A stretch of DNA of 56,843 bases from the NCBI GenBank assembly GCA_902521615.1, contig CABYSJ010000010.1, forward strand, positions 1 to 56,843, in the 5' to 3' direction. Shown piece after piece: positions 19,644-28,718 of the stretch. The notes under the pieces were generated by a model. That model saw only the letters and a list, made by a program, of their open reading frames with translations, searched no databases and was not told where the DNA came from. Numbering within the stretch: position 1 is the stretch's first letter; every line of letters starts with the position of its first letter. Source of the DNA: an uncultured Pelagibacteraceae bacterium (lineage in GTDB: Bacteria; Pseudomonadota; Alphaproteobacteria; Pelagibacterales; Pelagibacteraceae). The position numbers were made by a program, and so were the translations under genes.

Positions 19644-20126
19644 GTGAATTCAATATTAAATAAAGAGCCAGTTTTAAGAGCAGAAAAATCGCTAAAACAA
19701 TTTAACCCAGATCTTAAAGTGATTGTTTTAGAGCAAACTGCCAGAACAGCTAACGATGCAGCTACAGCTTTAGGTTGCAAAGTAGGGGCCATTGTCAAAA
19801 GCTTACTTTTTAAAGCAGGGGATAGTTTTGTTTTATGTTTAGTTTCTGGAGATAAAAGGTGTTCATTAAATAAATTAAAAAAAATTTTAGATGAAAAAGA
19901 TGTTTCAATGGCGAATCCAGAAGATGTTAAAAAAATTACTGGATATACAATAGGCGGAGTATCTCCAACAGGACATTTAACAAAAATAAAAATTATTATT
20001 GATGAAACTTTAAACAGATTTTCTTCTATTTTTGCGGCTGCAGGTCATCCTAATGCAGTTTTCGAAATAAATTTTGAAAATTTAATTGCTTTAACCTCTG
20101 GCGAAATAAAGGAAATAACAGAATGA
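19644..20126 (+). CDS. YbaK/EbsC-type aminoacyl-tRNA deacylase
   Basis: A 160-residue YbaK/ProX-superfamily protein that hydrolyses mischarged tRNA in trans. Supporting segments are ARTANDAATALGCKVGAIVKSLLFK (conserved lysine of the active site), VLCLVSGDKRCSL and GYTIGGVSPTGH, the conserved Gly/Ser/Pro loop. It starts with GTG at 19644. The stop shares ATGA with the downstream DMT transporter gene. Specificity (Cys-tRNA-Pro or another) cannot be read. Confidence 0.85.
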   Translation: MNSILNKEPVLRAEKSLKQFNPDLKVIVLEQTARTANDAATALGCKVGAIVKSLLFKAGDSFVLCLVSGDKRCSLNKLKKILDEKDVSMANPEDVKKITGYTIGGVSPTGHLTKIKIIIDETLNRFSSIFAAAGHPNAVFEINFENLIALTSGEIKEITE

Positions 20127-21010
20127 GAAAACCTCAATTGGTTGATTATTTGTTGTTGACATTGTTATCATTAATATGGGCGTCTGCTTTTTTTAATATA
20201 AAGATTGCCACATACTCATTTGGACCTATTACAATAGGCTTTTTAAGATCTTTTTTAGGAGCTATACCGGTTTTAATTTTATGTTTTTATAAAAATATTA
20301 AAATTGAAGCATTCTCAAAAGACTGGAAGTGGTTTGCAATCATTGGATTGATAAATTTAGTAATTCCATTCATACTAATATCTTATGGAGTGAATTTTGT
20401 TCAAAGTAACTTAGCAGCTATCTTGATGTCCACAACACCATTAAGCTCAACAGTTCTAGCTCACTTTTTTTTAAAAGGAGAAAAATTTAACTTATTAAAA
20501 ACTATTGGATTATTAATAGGATTTTCAGGAATAGTATTTTTGTTTTCAGATGACTTTTTAATTAATGAAAATAACTTTGTTGCTGCACTTTTAATTCTAC
20601 TTGGATCAACTTGCTATGTAATTGGGGGAGTCATAACTTTAAAAATAAGCAATAAAGAAAATGAAAATGTTACAGGTTCAATTTTAATTTGGTCAACAAT
20701 TATACTTCTTCCATTCTCTTTAATTTTTGAAAAACCTTGGATGTTAAATCCTTCAACAGACTCTATTATATCGGTAATATATTTAGGAATTTTTCCTACC
20801 GGGATAGCATGGTTATTGCGATTCAGAATTTTAAAAACAAATGGTCTTATATTTCATTCACAAGTTTCATATATCATACCAATATTTGGAATTATTTTAG
20901 GATACATATTTCTCAATGAAATAATTACCTCAAAAATCGTAGTTGCATTAATTGCTGTATTTATTGGAATATATTTAGCAAGAAAAGCAGATTATAAAAA
21001 CGTTACTTAA
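20123..21010 (+). CDS. EamA/DMT-family membrane transporter
   Basis: A 295-residue protein with about ten hydrophobic segments arranged as two EamA repeats. Typical sequence is LLLTLLSLIWASAFFNIKIA at the start and the second repeat from about residue 148 on. Members export amino acids, metabolites or drugs; the substrate here is unknown. It overlaps the deacylase gene by 4 bases and the convergent homocysteine methyltransferase by 8. Confidence 0.85.
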   Translation: MRKPQLVDYLLLTLLSLIWASAFFNIKIATYSFGPITIGFLRSFLGAIPVLILCFYKNIKIEAFSKDWKWFAIIGLINLVIPFILISYGVNFVQSNLAAILMSTTPLSSTVLAHFFLKGEKFNLLKTIGLLIGFSGIVFLFSDDFLINENNFVAALLILLGSTCYVIGGVITLKISNKENENVTGSILIWSTIILLPFSLIFEKPWMLNPSTDSIISVIYLGIFPTGIAWLLRFRILKTNGLIFHSQVSYIIPIFGIILGYIFLNEIITSKIVVALIAVFIGIYLARKADYKNVT

Positions 21011-21908
21011 TTTTTGTAATTGCTTTTATGTGAGCAGGACCAGTTTCACAACAACCTCCAATAATTGTTGCTCCATTTTCTTTAAATTTTTTTGCAATTG
21101 CATGAAATTTATCTGGTGTAAGATCATGTCTTTTACCTAAAATTTCACTTGGATTAGATTTTTTACCTATAAAAATAGACGTATAACTCTCCTGTAGTTT
21201 AGTCGTAACAAAGCCATTCAATTTAAAACCGAATGGTATATTTAGACTTTTTAATTCTTTTAGGTTTTTCTCAAAATTTTCAGGAGAAACGCAAGACAAA
21301 ATCACCCCAAGAGCATTTTCATCAACTATGTTTTTGATATCTTTGATTTTTTCCCCACTTGGTAAAGTTGTTCCTTCAGATATATGCAATCCAACTAAAT
21401 ATGGTTTTTTAAATTCTTTTATGGCTTTAATTCCACACCTAACCTCTTTAACGCTACTCCAAACATCAAAGTAAAAAAAATCAACATATGGATTTAACGC
21501 CTTTGCTTGACTATTAAAATTTTCAGTAATTTTGGCCTCACCTCTATCGTCTGCTTCATAGGTTAAATTTTGTGGAGGTATGCCACCAGCAATATAAATA
21601 TTAGGAAATTTTTGTTTCGCTGCTTGAGCAATTTCACCTGCCTTTTGATTTAAATATTCAAATTTATCTAAAAGGTTATTCTCTTCTAAACGTTTCTGTC
21701 GCGTTGCAAAAGTAGTAGTAACAATAATTTCTGCTCCTGCTTTTATGAAATCGACGTGGGTGTCTAAAACAAGTTGATGGTATTTTTCATCCAATATTGC
21801 ATTAGCACTCCACAATGTTGAATTTGGTTTCATTCCTCTTGCAAGTAATTCTTGACCCATCCCACCATCTAAAATTCTAGTTTGTCTAAAATAATCTTTG
21901 TTAATCAT
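21003..21908 (-). CDS. Homocysteine S-methyltransferase family protein
   Basis: A 301-residue zinc-type methyltransferase (MmuM/BhmT-like). The N-terminus has ILDGGMGQELLARG. Zinc-binding cysteines are visible as SCVSP (about residue 208) and the GGCCETGPAHI motif near the C-terminus. The methyl donor is probably S-methylmethionine or a betaine-type compound. It is transcribed with the preceding dioxygenase gene, sharing one base at the stop/start junction. No SAM riboswitch is seen before the pair. Donor assignment is open. Confidence 0.85.
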   Translation of the reverse strand: MINKDYFRQTRILDGGMGQELLARGMKPNSTLWSANAILDEKYHQLVLDTHVDFIKAGAEIIVTTTFATRQKRLEENNLLDKFEYLNQKAGEIAQAAKQKFPNIYIAGGIPPQNLTYEADDRGEAKITENFNSQAKALNPYVDFFYFDVWSSVKEVRCGIKAIKEFKKPYLVGLHISEGTTLPSGEKIKDIKNIVDENALGVILSCVSPENFEKNLKELKSLNIPFGFKLNGFVTTKLQESYTSIFIGKKSNPSEILGKRHDLTPDKFHAIAKKFKENGATIIGGCCETGPAHIKAITKIK

Positions 21909-22498
21909 TATTTTTTAAAAATAATTTTAGCATTAAAAGAAAAAGATCTTCTTTCAGCATTAATATTAAATGGATATGCAGTATGCATCAAATAGTTTGG
22001 AAAAATTATCAAGTCTCTTTCTTTAGGCACAATATTAAAAATACTTCTACTTAAAAAACCCTTCTGTCCATTTATAAAATCAATTGTGCCATTAGTCTTA
22101 TCTTTTTTATTTTTTAAAAGTTTATTTTTAGTCATATTTTTTGGGACTTTTAAATAACCCACACCAGATATATCTCCATCATGATAATGAATAGGGTTAT
22201 ATTCATCTTTAAATTGACTAACTACCCATAAATTTAATATTTTTATACTTTTAACTTTTGTAATTTTTTCATTTTTAAGAAAATCTTTGATATTTTTTTT
22301 TATTTCTCTCTCTAAATTCTTTTTTATAAAATTATTTGAAATTTTAATTTCTTTTTTAATTTGACTGGCTAATTTAGAACTATAATCATTATTTTTTGTT
22401 AAAACTTTATTATCAATCTCTTTGTTCAAGATATTTAAAAATTTGTTTGAAATTTTTGTCTTACCAATTGATGGACCAAAAGGCTTAATATTTTTCAT
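21908..22498 (-). CDS. Putative 2OG-Fe(II) oxygenase
   Basis: A 196-residue protein resembling the short 2-oxoglutarate/Fe(II) oxygenases also seen in marine phages. The core reads FKDEYNPIHYHDGDISGVGYLKVP (His and Asp/His candidates for the iron triad). A distal His follows in FPNYLMHTAYPF, and the oxoglutarate-binding Arg in AERRSFSFNAKI. The first 90 residues are Lys/Asn-rich and poorly conserved. It is co-transcribed with the homocysteine methyltransferase. Substrate is unknown. Confidence 0.7.
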   Translation of the reverse strand: MKNIKPFGPSIGKTKISNKFLNILNKEIDNKVLTKNNDYSSKLASQIKKEIKISNNFIKKNLEREIKKNIKDFLKNEKITKVKSIKILNLWVVSQFKDEYNPIHYHDGDISGVGYLKVPKNMTKNKLLKNKKDKTNGTIDFINGQKGFLSRSIFNIVPKERDLIIFPNYLMHTAYPFNINAERRSFSFNAKIIFKK

Positions 22499-22535
22499 AA
22501 TGCTTTAAATATATTAAAAGCATATTTATTCAAGA

Positions 22536-23282
22536 TTAAGAAATAAGTTTAATCCCCATTCTTATTGCGACAAAAATTACAAGAAAAGAAGTTAGTAGAG
22601 CTAAAATTTTATTCGATAAAAATTTAATGTTAAATAAACTACCAATTTGTCCTCCAATAAGTACCGATAAAAATAATGGCCAATAGGTAACAACTTGATC
22701 TAAAACCTGATCTTTTGTCAGCTGTCCAGCTATTCCAAAGATAGAATTGATTAATATAAATAAAGATGCACTGCTGGTGATATGCTTAGGGTATCCAGCT
22801 TTAATTAAAAATAGAAGAGGGCTTAAAAAAATTCCTCCACCAATTCCTACTAACCCTGACATAAAGCCAATTATCGATCCAATAGAAATTGAGATTAATC
22901 TTGGTATTTTGTTAATTTTAATCTGCTCTTTATTAAAAGATTTACTTTCAATTAATAAAAAAATGCCTGCAACCAACAAAACACAAAATAATAATATCTC
23001 AAATAAACTTTTTTCAATTTTTATTGATCCTCCAATAAATGCAAATGGAATAGAGCCAATTAAATAAGGAAGAAGTAAATTAAAATTTATGTTCTTAGAT
23101 CTTATAAAATTAATAGAATTACCAGATACAACAATAATATTGCATACAAGAGCTATAACAGGAAATATTGTGTAAGGTACACCCCAAATTAAAAGTATTG
23201 CAAGATATGTTGAGCCTCCCCCAAAACCAACACTTGAGTATATTAATGCAGTTACAAAGAAAAGAATTGATAATATAATCAT
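22536..23282 (-). CDS. TauE/SafE-family membrane permease
   Basis: A 248-residue protein with about eight hydrophobic segments. It has the family start FVTALIYSSVGFGGGSTYLAILLIWGV and the second-half motif GFMSGLVGIGGGIFLSPLLFLIKAG. Members export sulfite or sulfonates, or import small organic sulfur anions. It is divergent from moaB with only a 9-base spacer, so the two promoters must overlap each other's coding starts. Proximity to MsrPQ and the molybdenum genes is suggestive only. Confidence 0.85.
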   Translation of the reverse strand: MIILSILFFVTALIYSSVGFGGGSTYLAILLIWGVPYTIFPVIALVCNIIVVSGNSINFIRSKNINFNLLLPYLIGSIPFAFIGGSIKIEKSLFEILLFCVLLVAGIFLLIESKSFNKEQIKINKIPRLISISIGSIIGFMSGLVGIGGGIFLSPLLFLIKAGYPKHITSSASLFILINSIFGIAGQLTKDQVLDQVVTYWPLFLSVLIGGQIGSLFNIKFLSNKILALLTSFLVIFVAIRMGIKLIS

Positions 23283-23291
23283 TTTTAAATT

Positions 23292-23792
23292 ATGGATGTA
23301 AATATAGCTTTATTAACTGTAACAGATACAAGAACATTTGATAATGATAAATCGGGTGCAATCTTGGTTGAAAAAATTAAAGAAGCTAAACATCAATTAA
23401 TTGATCGAAAAATTTGTAAAGACAATAAAGAAGATATTGTAAAAATTTTAAAAGAATGGACTAATCAAAAAGATATAGACGTTATTATTACTACTGGAGG
23501 AACAGGTCTTACTGGAAGAGATATAACTCCTGAAGCAGTTAATGAAATTGCAGATAAACATATACCTGGATTTGGGGAGGTTTTTAGAACAATAAGTCTA
23601 AAAACAGTTGGAACATCCTCTATACAATCTAGAGCTTGTGCAGCTTTATCTAATGGTAAATATATATTTGCATTACCAGGATCCTCAGGAGGTGTAACTG
23701 ATGCGTGGGATGGAATATTAAAGCATCAATTAGACGTTAATCATAAACCCTGTAATTTTGTAGAATTATTTCCTAGACTTAAAGAGAAATAA
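23292..23792 (+). CDS. moaB: Molybdopterin adenylyltransferase MoaB
   Basis: Activates molybdopterin by adenylylation before molybdate insertion (MoaB/MogA family). The N-terminus reads VNIALLTVTDTRTFDNDKSG, followed by the GTGGTGLTGRDITPE-type loop (TTGGTGLTGRDITPEAV) and ALPGSSGGVTDAW. Length 166 fits MoaB. The stop abuts the convergent DUF1244 gene. It opens the molybdenum island. Confidence 0.95.
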   Translation: MDVNIALLTVTDTRTFDNDKSGAILVEKIKEAKHQLIDRKICKDNKEDIVKILKEWTNQKDIDVIITTGGTGLTGRDITPEAVNEIADKHIPGFGEVFRTISLKTVGTSSIQSRACAALSNGKYIFALPGSSGGVTDAWDGILKHQLDVNHKPCNFVELFPRLKEK

Positions 23793-24038
23793 TTATTTTT
23801 GATATTTATCTTTCCATTCAGAATAAGGCATCCCGTAAACATGTTCTCTTGCATCAGGATCAGAAATTTCAATCCCTTTTTTTTCTGCTTCTTCTCTGTA
23901 CCACTTAGAAAGACAGTTTCTACAAAAACCTGCAAGATTCATTAGATCTATATTTTGTACATCTTTTCTTTTTCTAAGATGAGAAATTAATCTTTCAAAA
24001 GCTGCAGATTGTAATTCTTTTTTTGTATTTTCGTCCAT
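23793..24038 (-). CDS. DUF1244 family protein
   Basis: An 81-residue protein with the conserved DUF1244 pattern: AAFERLISHLRKRKDVQNIDLMNLAGFCRNCLSKW in the first half and DAREHVYGMPYSEWKDKY at the end. The two close cysteines in GFCRNCLSKW are characteristic. The family is common in proteobacteria, and its function is not established. It is divergent from the coxG-like gene with a 21-bp gap. Confidence 0.9.
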   Translation of the reverse strand: MDENTKKELQSAAFERLISHLRKRKDVQNIDLMNLAGFCRNCLSKWYREEAEKKGIEISDPDAREHVYGMPYSEWKDKYQK

Positions 24039-24059
24039 AATTTATTATATGTTTAATTT

Positions 24060-24626
24060 ATGAAATTAACAGGATCTTATAAAATTAATTTAGAAAAACA
24101 AAAAGTCTGGGAAGCTTTAAATGATCCAGAAATACTTAAACAAGCAATCCCGGGATGTGAAGAATTTAATAAAAAATCTGATACTGAATTTTCTGCAAAA
24201 GCTACAAATAAAATTGGACCTTTTAATGCAACCTTTTCTGGTGACATTGAATTAAAAGATTTAAATCCTCCTAACAGCTATAAGATATTAGGATCTGGAA
24301 ACTCTCTAGTTGGCTTTGCCTCAGGAGAAGCTGAAGTTAAACTTGAGGATACAGACACTGGAACAAACTTAATTTATTCTGTTGAAGCACAAGTAGGTGG
24401 CAAAATTGCACAAGTAGGTTCAAGACTTATAGATATGACAGCAAAAAAAATGGCAGATATTTTTTTTGGTAAATTTTCTGAATTAATTTCTTATGAAAAA
24501 AATGAAACTATCGAGATAACTGACTCAGATAATGAAAAAGTTCCTGAAACAAAAATTAATTATAGATATTTAACAGCCGCAGTAGTTCTAGGAATTTTCT
24601 TAATTTATTGGATGTTTTTAAAATAA
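24060..24626 (+). CDS. coxG: CoxG-like SRPBCC protein with C-terminal anchor
   Basis: A 188-residue START/SRPBCC-fold protein of the CoxG (DUF1009-unrelated, polyketide-cyclase-like) group. It begins MKLTGSYKINLEKQKVWEALNDPEILKQAIPGCEE, the standard CoxG start, and ends with one hydrophobic helix (about 168-187). In CO dehydrogenase operons CoxG links the enzyme to the membrane and quinone. It stands 87 bp before the hydroxylase genes in the same direction, so a matching role for this complex is likely. Confidence 0.85.
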   Translation: MKLTGSYKINLEKQKVWEALNDPEILKQAIPGCEEFNKKSDTEFSAKATNKIGPFNATFSGDIELKDLNPPNSYKILGSGNSLVGFASGEAEVKLEDTDTGTNLIYSVEAQVGGKIAQVGSRLIDMTAKKMADIFFGKFSELISYEKNETIEITDSDNEKVPETKINYRYLTAAVVLGIFLIYWMFLK

Positions 24627-24641
24627 AATTCTAGTCCAAGT

Positions 24642-24659
24642 AGTGTTCAATTTGACACT
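24642..24659 (+). promoter_or_regulatory. Candidate operator before coxSLM
   Basis: An 18-bp dyad, AGTGTTCAA followed by TTTGACACT, has only one mismatch between its arms. It lies 55 bp before the coxS ATG in the otherwise featureless spacer after coxG, and its right arm contains TTGACA. It could be an operator or activator site; the regulator is unknown. Confidence 0.4.
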
Positions 24660-24714
24660 TGCCTTCATATTCTCAAAATGATTTAATCTTAATACTATTT
24701 ATAAGGAGAGATTA

Positions 24715-25175
24715 TGGGTAAAATTTCATTAGAAGTTAATGGAAGAAAAGTTGAAAAAGAAGCTCCTGATAACACTTTACTATCTACATTTTTAAGAGAG
24801 CATTTACAGCTAACAGGTACACATATTGGATGTGATACTAGTCAATGCGGAGCATGTGTAGTTCATGTTGATGGAAATTCTTTAAAAAGTTGTACGGCTT
24901 TAGCAGCTGATGTTAATGGATCAAAAGTTACAACAATTGAAGGTTTAGAAACAAATGGAAAAATGCATCCAATGCAAGAAGCGTTCAAAAAACTTCATGG
25001 CTTACAGTGTGGTTTTTGTACTCCAGGAATGGTTATGAGCGCAGTTGATCTTTTGCAAAAAAACAAAAAACCATCAGATACAGAAATTAGAGATTGGTTA
25101 GAAGGAAATATTTGCAGATGTACAGGATATCAAAATATTGTTGCCGCGGTTAAAGAAGCAGCAACAAAAATGTAA
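24715..25175 (+). CDS. coxS: Molybdenum hydroxylase small (2Fe-2S) subunit
   Basis: Electron-transfer subunit of a xanthine-oxidase-family enzyme. The plant-type 2Fe-2S domain has [18 protein letters not shown], and the second domain has [11 protein letters not shown] and [13 protein letters not shown], so all eight cluster cysteines are visible. The 153-residue length is typical of CoxS. A strong AGGAG-type ribosome site (AAGGAGAG) precedes the ATG. The order S-L-M that follows is that of form II operons. Confidence 0.95.
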
Positions 25176-25195
25176 TTTTAAGGAGGAAAAAGAAA

Positions 25196-27574
25196 ATGGC
25201 AAGTTTAGTAGGTTCTAGAGTTGAGAGAAAAGAGGATAAAAGATTTTTAACTGGTAAAGGCAGATACACAGCAGATATTAATTTAGCAAATCAAACTTAC
25301 GCGATTTTTGTTAGGTCTCCACATGCAAGAGCATCTATTAATAAATTAAATATTGATAAAGCTTTAAAATCATCAGGAGTAGTAAGCATACTTACAGGCA
25401 AAGAAATAGCAGATGATAAAATTGGAGGTTTAATTGCGGGTTGGGCAATCAGAAGTGAAGATGGTACAGAAATGAAATGTCCTGGAAACCCTCCGCTCGC
25501 TAAAGATAATGTAAATTTTGTTGGAGATCCTGTTGCAGTTGTAATTGCTGAAAGTTTAGCAGAAGCAAAAGAAGCTGCAGAAAAAGTTGAAGTTGATTAC
25601 AAAGTATTAAAAGCAGTCACAAGTACTGCAGATGCTATGAATGGAGATACTATTCATGAAGGTATCGATAAAAATCTTTGTTTTGACTGGTTATTAGGCG
25701 ATAGACAAAAAGTTAAAGAAGCATTTGATAAGGCTGATAAAGTAATTTCTATTGATATCATTAATAATAGATTAATTCCAAATGCAATGGAGCCAAGAGC
25801 ATGTGTTGCCGATTACAATGCAGCATCTGAAGAGATTACTTTATATACAACAAGTCAAAATCCACATTTATCAAGATTGATAATGTCTGCTTTTGGAAAT
25901 GTAGCTCCTGAACATAAGTTAAGAGTTGTAGCTCCAGATGTTGGTGGTGGTTTTGGTTCAAAAATTAATGTCTACAACGAGGATATTGTTTGTAGCTGGG
26001 CAGCTAAAAAAATTAATAGAGCTATAAAGTGGGTTGCAGAAAGATCAGAATCTTTTTTAACCGACATACATGGAAGAGATCATGTAACTCATGCAGAATT
26101 AGCGGTTACTAAAGATGGAAAGTTTCTTGGTTTTAAAAATGAGACCATAGCAAACCTTGGAGCTTATGCTCGAGTATTTGGTACAGTGACACCGACTTAT
26201 TTATTTGGACCTTGTGCAACTGGAGTTTATGAAATTCCAGCAGCTTATACAAATGTCAAAGCTGTATATACAAATACAGCTCCAGTAGATGCTTATAGAG
26301 GCGCAGGAAGACCAGAGGCTACATACACTATTGAAAGATTAGTTGAAAAAGCTTCAATGGAATTAGGGATAGATAAAACTGAACTTAGAATTAAAAATTT
26401 CCCTACAGTATTTCCTTTTAAACAAACATTAGTTCATACTGTAGACTCCGGCGATTATGTTGCTGGAATGGAAAAGGCAAAACAGATGGCAGACTACAAA
26501 GGTTTTGAGGCAAGAAGAAAAGAGTCTGAAGCCAAAGGAAAACTAAGAGGAATAGGTGTTACTTCATATTTTGAAGCATGCGGTATTGCTCCTTCAGCTG
26601 CTGTAATGTCTTTAGGATGTGGAGTTGGATTATGGGAATCTGCAGAGGTTAGATTTAATCCAACTGGACAAGTCACTGTTTACACAGGTTCACATAGTCA
26701 TGGACAAAGTCACCAAACAACTTTTGCTCAAATAGCAGCTGATGAGTTAGGTGTACCAATAGAAAATATAGATATCGTTCATGGAGATACAGATAAAGGA
26801 ACATTTGGTATGGGAACATACGGTTCTAGATCTTTAGCTGTTGGTGGTATCGCAATTGTTAATGCTTGTAAAAAAATAGTTGAAAAAGGTAAAAGAGTTA
26901 CAGCAAAAATGTTAGAGGCAAATCCAGAAGATGTTGAGTTTAAAGATGGTGAATTTATTGTTTCTAAATCAAATAAAAAGAAAACAATAGGAGAAGTAGC
27001 TTTTGCTTGTTATTTACCGGGTGTAAGAGATGAAATGAAATCTCCATTGCCAGAGGGTGATGAGCCTGGTTTAAAAGAAACTTCTTTTTATGATCCTTCA
27101 AACTTTTCTTTTCCAGCAGGAACACATATTGCTGAAGTTGAGATAGATCCAGAAACAGGTAATGTGAAGCTAGAAAAATATACAGCTTGTGATGATTTTG
27201 GAAGAATAATTAATCCAATGGTTGTCGAAGGACAAGTTCATGGTGGTCTTGCCCAAGGTATTGGTCAAGCATTGTATGAAAATGCAGAGTATGATGAAAC
27301 AGGTCAGTTGATGACTGGATCTTATATGGATTATACGATGCCACGTGCAGATAATTTTCCTGAGTTCAACATTGGTTATACTTGTACACACGCAACCACA
27401 AATCCTTTAGGAGTTAAAGGTTGTGGAGAAGCGGGAGCAATAGCAGCACCACCTACTGTGATGAATGCTGTAATTGATGCCTTAGGCGGACAAGAGGTTA
27501 CTATGCCAGCTACCGCTGAAAAAGTGTGGAAGGCTTGTAAAAATCTAAAAAAATCTAACGCAAAAGCAGCATAG
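25196..27574 (+). CDS. coxL: Molybdenum hydroxylase large subunit, form II CoxL type
   Basis: The 792-residue catalytic subunit binds molybdopterin cytosine dinucleotide. Form I CO dehydrogenases carry a Cys in the loop AYxCSFR; here the loop is AYRGAGR (in VDAYRGAGRPEATY), the form II pattern, so CO oxidation is unlikely. Other motifs are GGGFGSKINVYNED, the GSHSHGQSHQTTF cofactor loop and VKGCGEAGAIAAP with the catalytic Glu. The ribosome site AGGAGG is strong. The natural substrate is probably an aldehyde, purine or other N-heterocycle, which the sequence cannot tell. Confidence 0.93.
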   Translation: MASLVGSRVERKEDKRFLTGKGRYTADINLANQTYAIFVRSPHARASINKLNIDKALKSSGVVSILTGKEIADDKIGGLIAGWAIRSEDGTEMKCPGNPPLAKDNVNFVGDPVAVVIAESLAEAKEAAEKVEVDYKVLKAVTSTADAMNGDTIHEGIDKNLCFDWLLGDRQKVKEAFDKADKVISIDIINNRLIPNAMEPRACVADYNAASEEITLYTTSQNPHLSRLIMSAFGNVAPEHKLRVVAPDVGGGFGSKINVYNEDIVCSWAAKKINRAIKWVAERSESFLTDIHGRDHVTHAELAVTKDGKFLGFKNETIANLGAYARVFGTVTPTYLFGPCATGVYEIPAAYTNVKAVYTNTAPVDAYRGAGRPEATYTIERLVEKASMELGIDKTELRIKNFPTVFPFKQTLVHTVDSGDYVAGMEKAKQMADYKGFEARRKESEAKGKLRGIGVTSYFEACGIAPSAAVMSLGCGVGLWESAEVRFNPTGQVTVYTGSHSHGQSHQTTFAQIAADELGVPIENIDIVHGDTDKGTFGMGTYGSRSLAVGGIAIVNACKKIVEKGKRVTAKMLEANPEDVEFKDGEFIVSKSNKKKTIGEVAFACYLPGVRDEMKSPLPEGDEPGLKETSFYDPSNFSFPAGTHIAEVEIDPETGNVKLEKYTACDDFGRIINPMVVEGQVHGGLAQGIGQALYENAEYDETGQLMTGSYMDYTMPRADNFPEFNIGYTCTHATTNPLGVKGCGEAGAIAAPPTVMNAVIDALGGQEVTMPATAEKVWKACKNLKKSNAKAA

Positions 27575-27581
27575 GAGGTTT

Positions 27582-28367
27582 ATGAAAGATTTTAATTATC
27601 ATTCAGCAAAGGATAGTAAAGAGGCATCTAAACTTGCTTCATCTAGTTCTGCTTTTTTAGCAGGAGGAATGACTACTATTCCTTCAATGAAATTAGGATT
27701 GGCTACTTACAAAGATTTAATTGATATAAAAAATATTAAAAAATTAAGTGGTATAAAAGTAAGTGGCAAATCAGTTACAATAGGAGCTGCAACTAAACAT
27801 GTTGAAGTTTCAAATTCTAAAGACGTTAAAAAAGCAATTCCATCATTGTCTAGTTTGGCTGAAGGAATTGGTGATCCTCAAGTTAGAAATAGAGGAACGA
27901 TAGGTGGGTCAATAGCAAACAATGATCCATCAGCAGATTATCCATCAGCCTGTATTGCTTTAAATGCAACAATACATACGAACGAAAGAAAAATTGAAGC
28001 GGCTAAGTTTTTTAAAGGAATGTTCGAGACAGCTTTAAAAAAAGGTGAGTTAATAGAAGCAATTGAATTTCAAATACCAGAAAAATCTAGCTATCAAAAA
28101 CATCCTAATCCTGCATCTAGATATGCAATCGTTGGGGTATATGTGGCTAAACATAAAGGAGATGTAAACGTTGCAGTTACTGGTGCAAAATCATGTGTTT
28201 ATAATGATAAAGAAATGTCGAAAGCTCTAGCGGGTAATTTTTCCTCTTCTTCAATAGATGGAATGGATCTAGATAGTTCAGAAATGAACTCTGATATGCA
28301 TGCTTCTGCAGATTTTAGAGCTAGTTTAGTTGTCACTCAGGCTAAAAAAGCCGTTGATGCTTGTTAG
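27582..28367 (+). CDS. coxM: Molybdenum hydroxylase FAD subunit
   Basis: A 261-residue FAD-binding medium subunit that passes electrons from the 2Fe-2S clusters. It shows AGGMTTIPSMKLGLATYKDLIDI near the N-terminus and the FAD loop GDPQVRNRGTIGGSIANNDPSADYP at about residues 94-118. An AGGAGG ribosome site lies between the coxL stop and this ATG, 7 bp apart. It is slightly shorter than form I CoxM (about 288). Confidence 0.93.
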   Translation: MKDFNYHSAKDSKEASKLASSSSAFLAGGMTTIPSMKLGLATYKDLIDIKNIKKLSGIKVSGKSVTIGAATKHVEVSNSKDVKKAIPSLSSLAEGIGDPQVRNRGTIGGSIANNDPSADYPSACIALNATIHTNERKIEAAKFFKGMFETALKKGELIEAIEFQIPEKSSYQKHPNPASRYAIVGVYVAKHKGDVNVAVTGAKSCVYNDKEMSKALAGNFSSSSIDGMDLDSSEMNSDMHASADFRASLVVTQAKKAVDAC

Positions 28368-28388
28368 TTAGAAACTATATTTTATCAG

Positions 28389-28718
28389 ATGGAAAATTCA
28401 TTTGATGAGAAAATTTTAGACGAAGCTAACGATTGGATTAAAGCTAATCAAAAAGTAGTTTTAGCAACTGTAATTCAAACATGGGGATCATCACCTAGAC
28501 AAGTTGGTAGCAGAATGATTGTGAATGAAAAAGGAGATTTTTCAGGATCAGTTTCCGGTGGATGTGTAGAGTCTGCAGTTGTAAGTGAGTGTCTATCACT
28601 AATTAAAGACAACAAGCCTTGTAAAAAAATAGAATTTAAAGTTTCGAATGAAAGCGCATGGGAAGTGGGTCTAGCATGTGGTGGAGAAATAGCGGTATAT
28701 ATTGAGCAGATACACTAA
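28389..28718 (+). CDS. XdhC/CoxI N-terminal-domain protein
   Basis: A 109-residue protein equal to the first XdhC/CoxI domain: VVLATVIQTWGSSPRQVGSRMIVNEKGDFSGSVSGGCVESAVVSE and a final GLACGGEIAVYIEQ. XdhC-type chaperones bind molybdenum cofactor, help its sulfuration and insert it into hydroxylases. The C-terminal Rossmann domain is encoded by the next gene, whose ATG overlaps this stop, so this is a split but coupled chaperone, not a broken gene. Confidence 0.9.
   Translation: MENSFDEKILDEANDWIKANQKVVLATVIQTWGSSPRQVGSRMIVNEKGDFSGSVSGGCVESAVVSECLSLIKDNKPCKKIEFKVSNESAWEVGLACGGEIAVYIEQIH

Noticed and set aside
21909..22535. SAM-type riboswitch before the homocysteine methyltransferase
   Set aside because: The gene is preceded directly by a co-transcribed dioxygenase gene, and the spacer before that (37 bp) is too short for a known aptamer.
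24714..28367. True carbon monoxide dehydrogenase (form I)
   Set aside because: The large subunit has AYRGAGR rather than the AYxCSFR loop, and gene order is S-L-M, both form II features.
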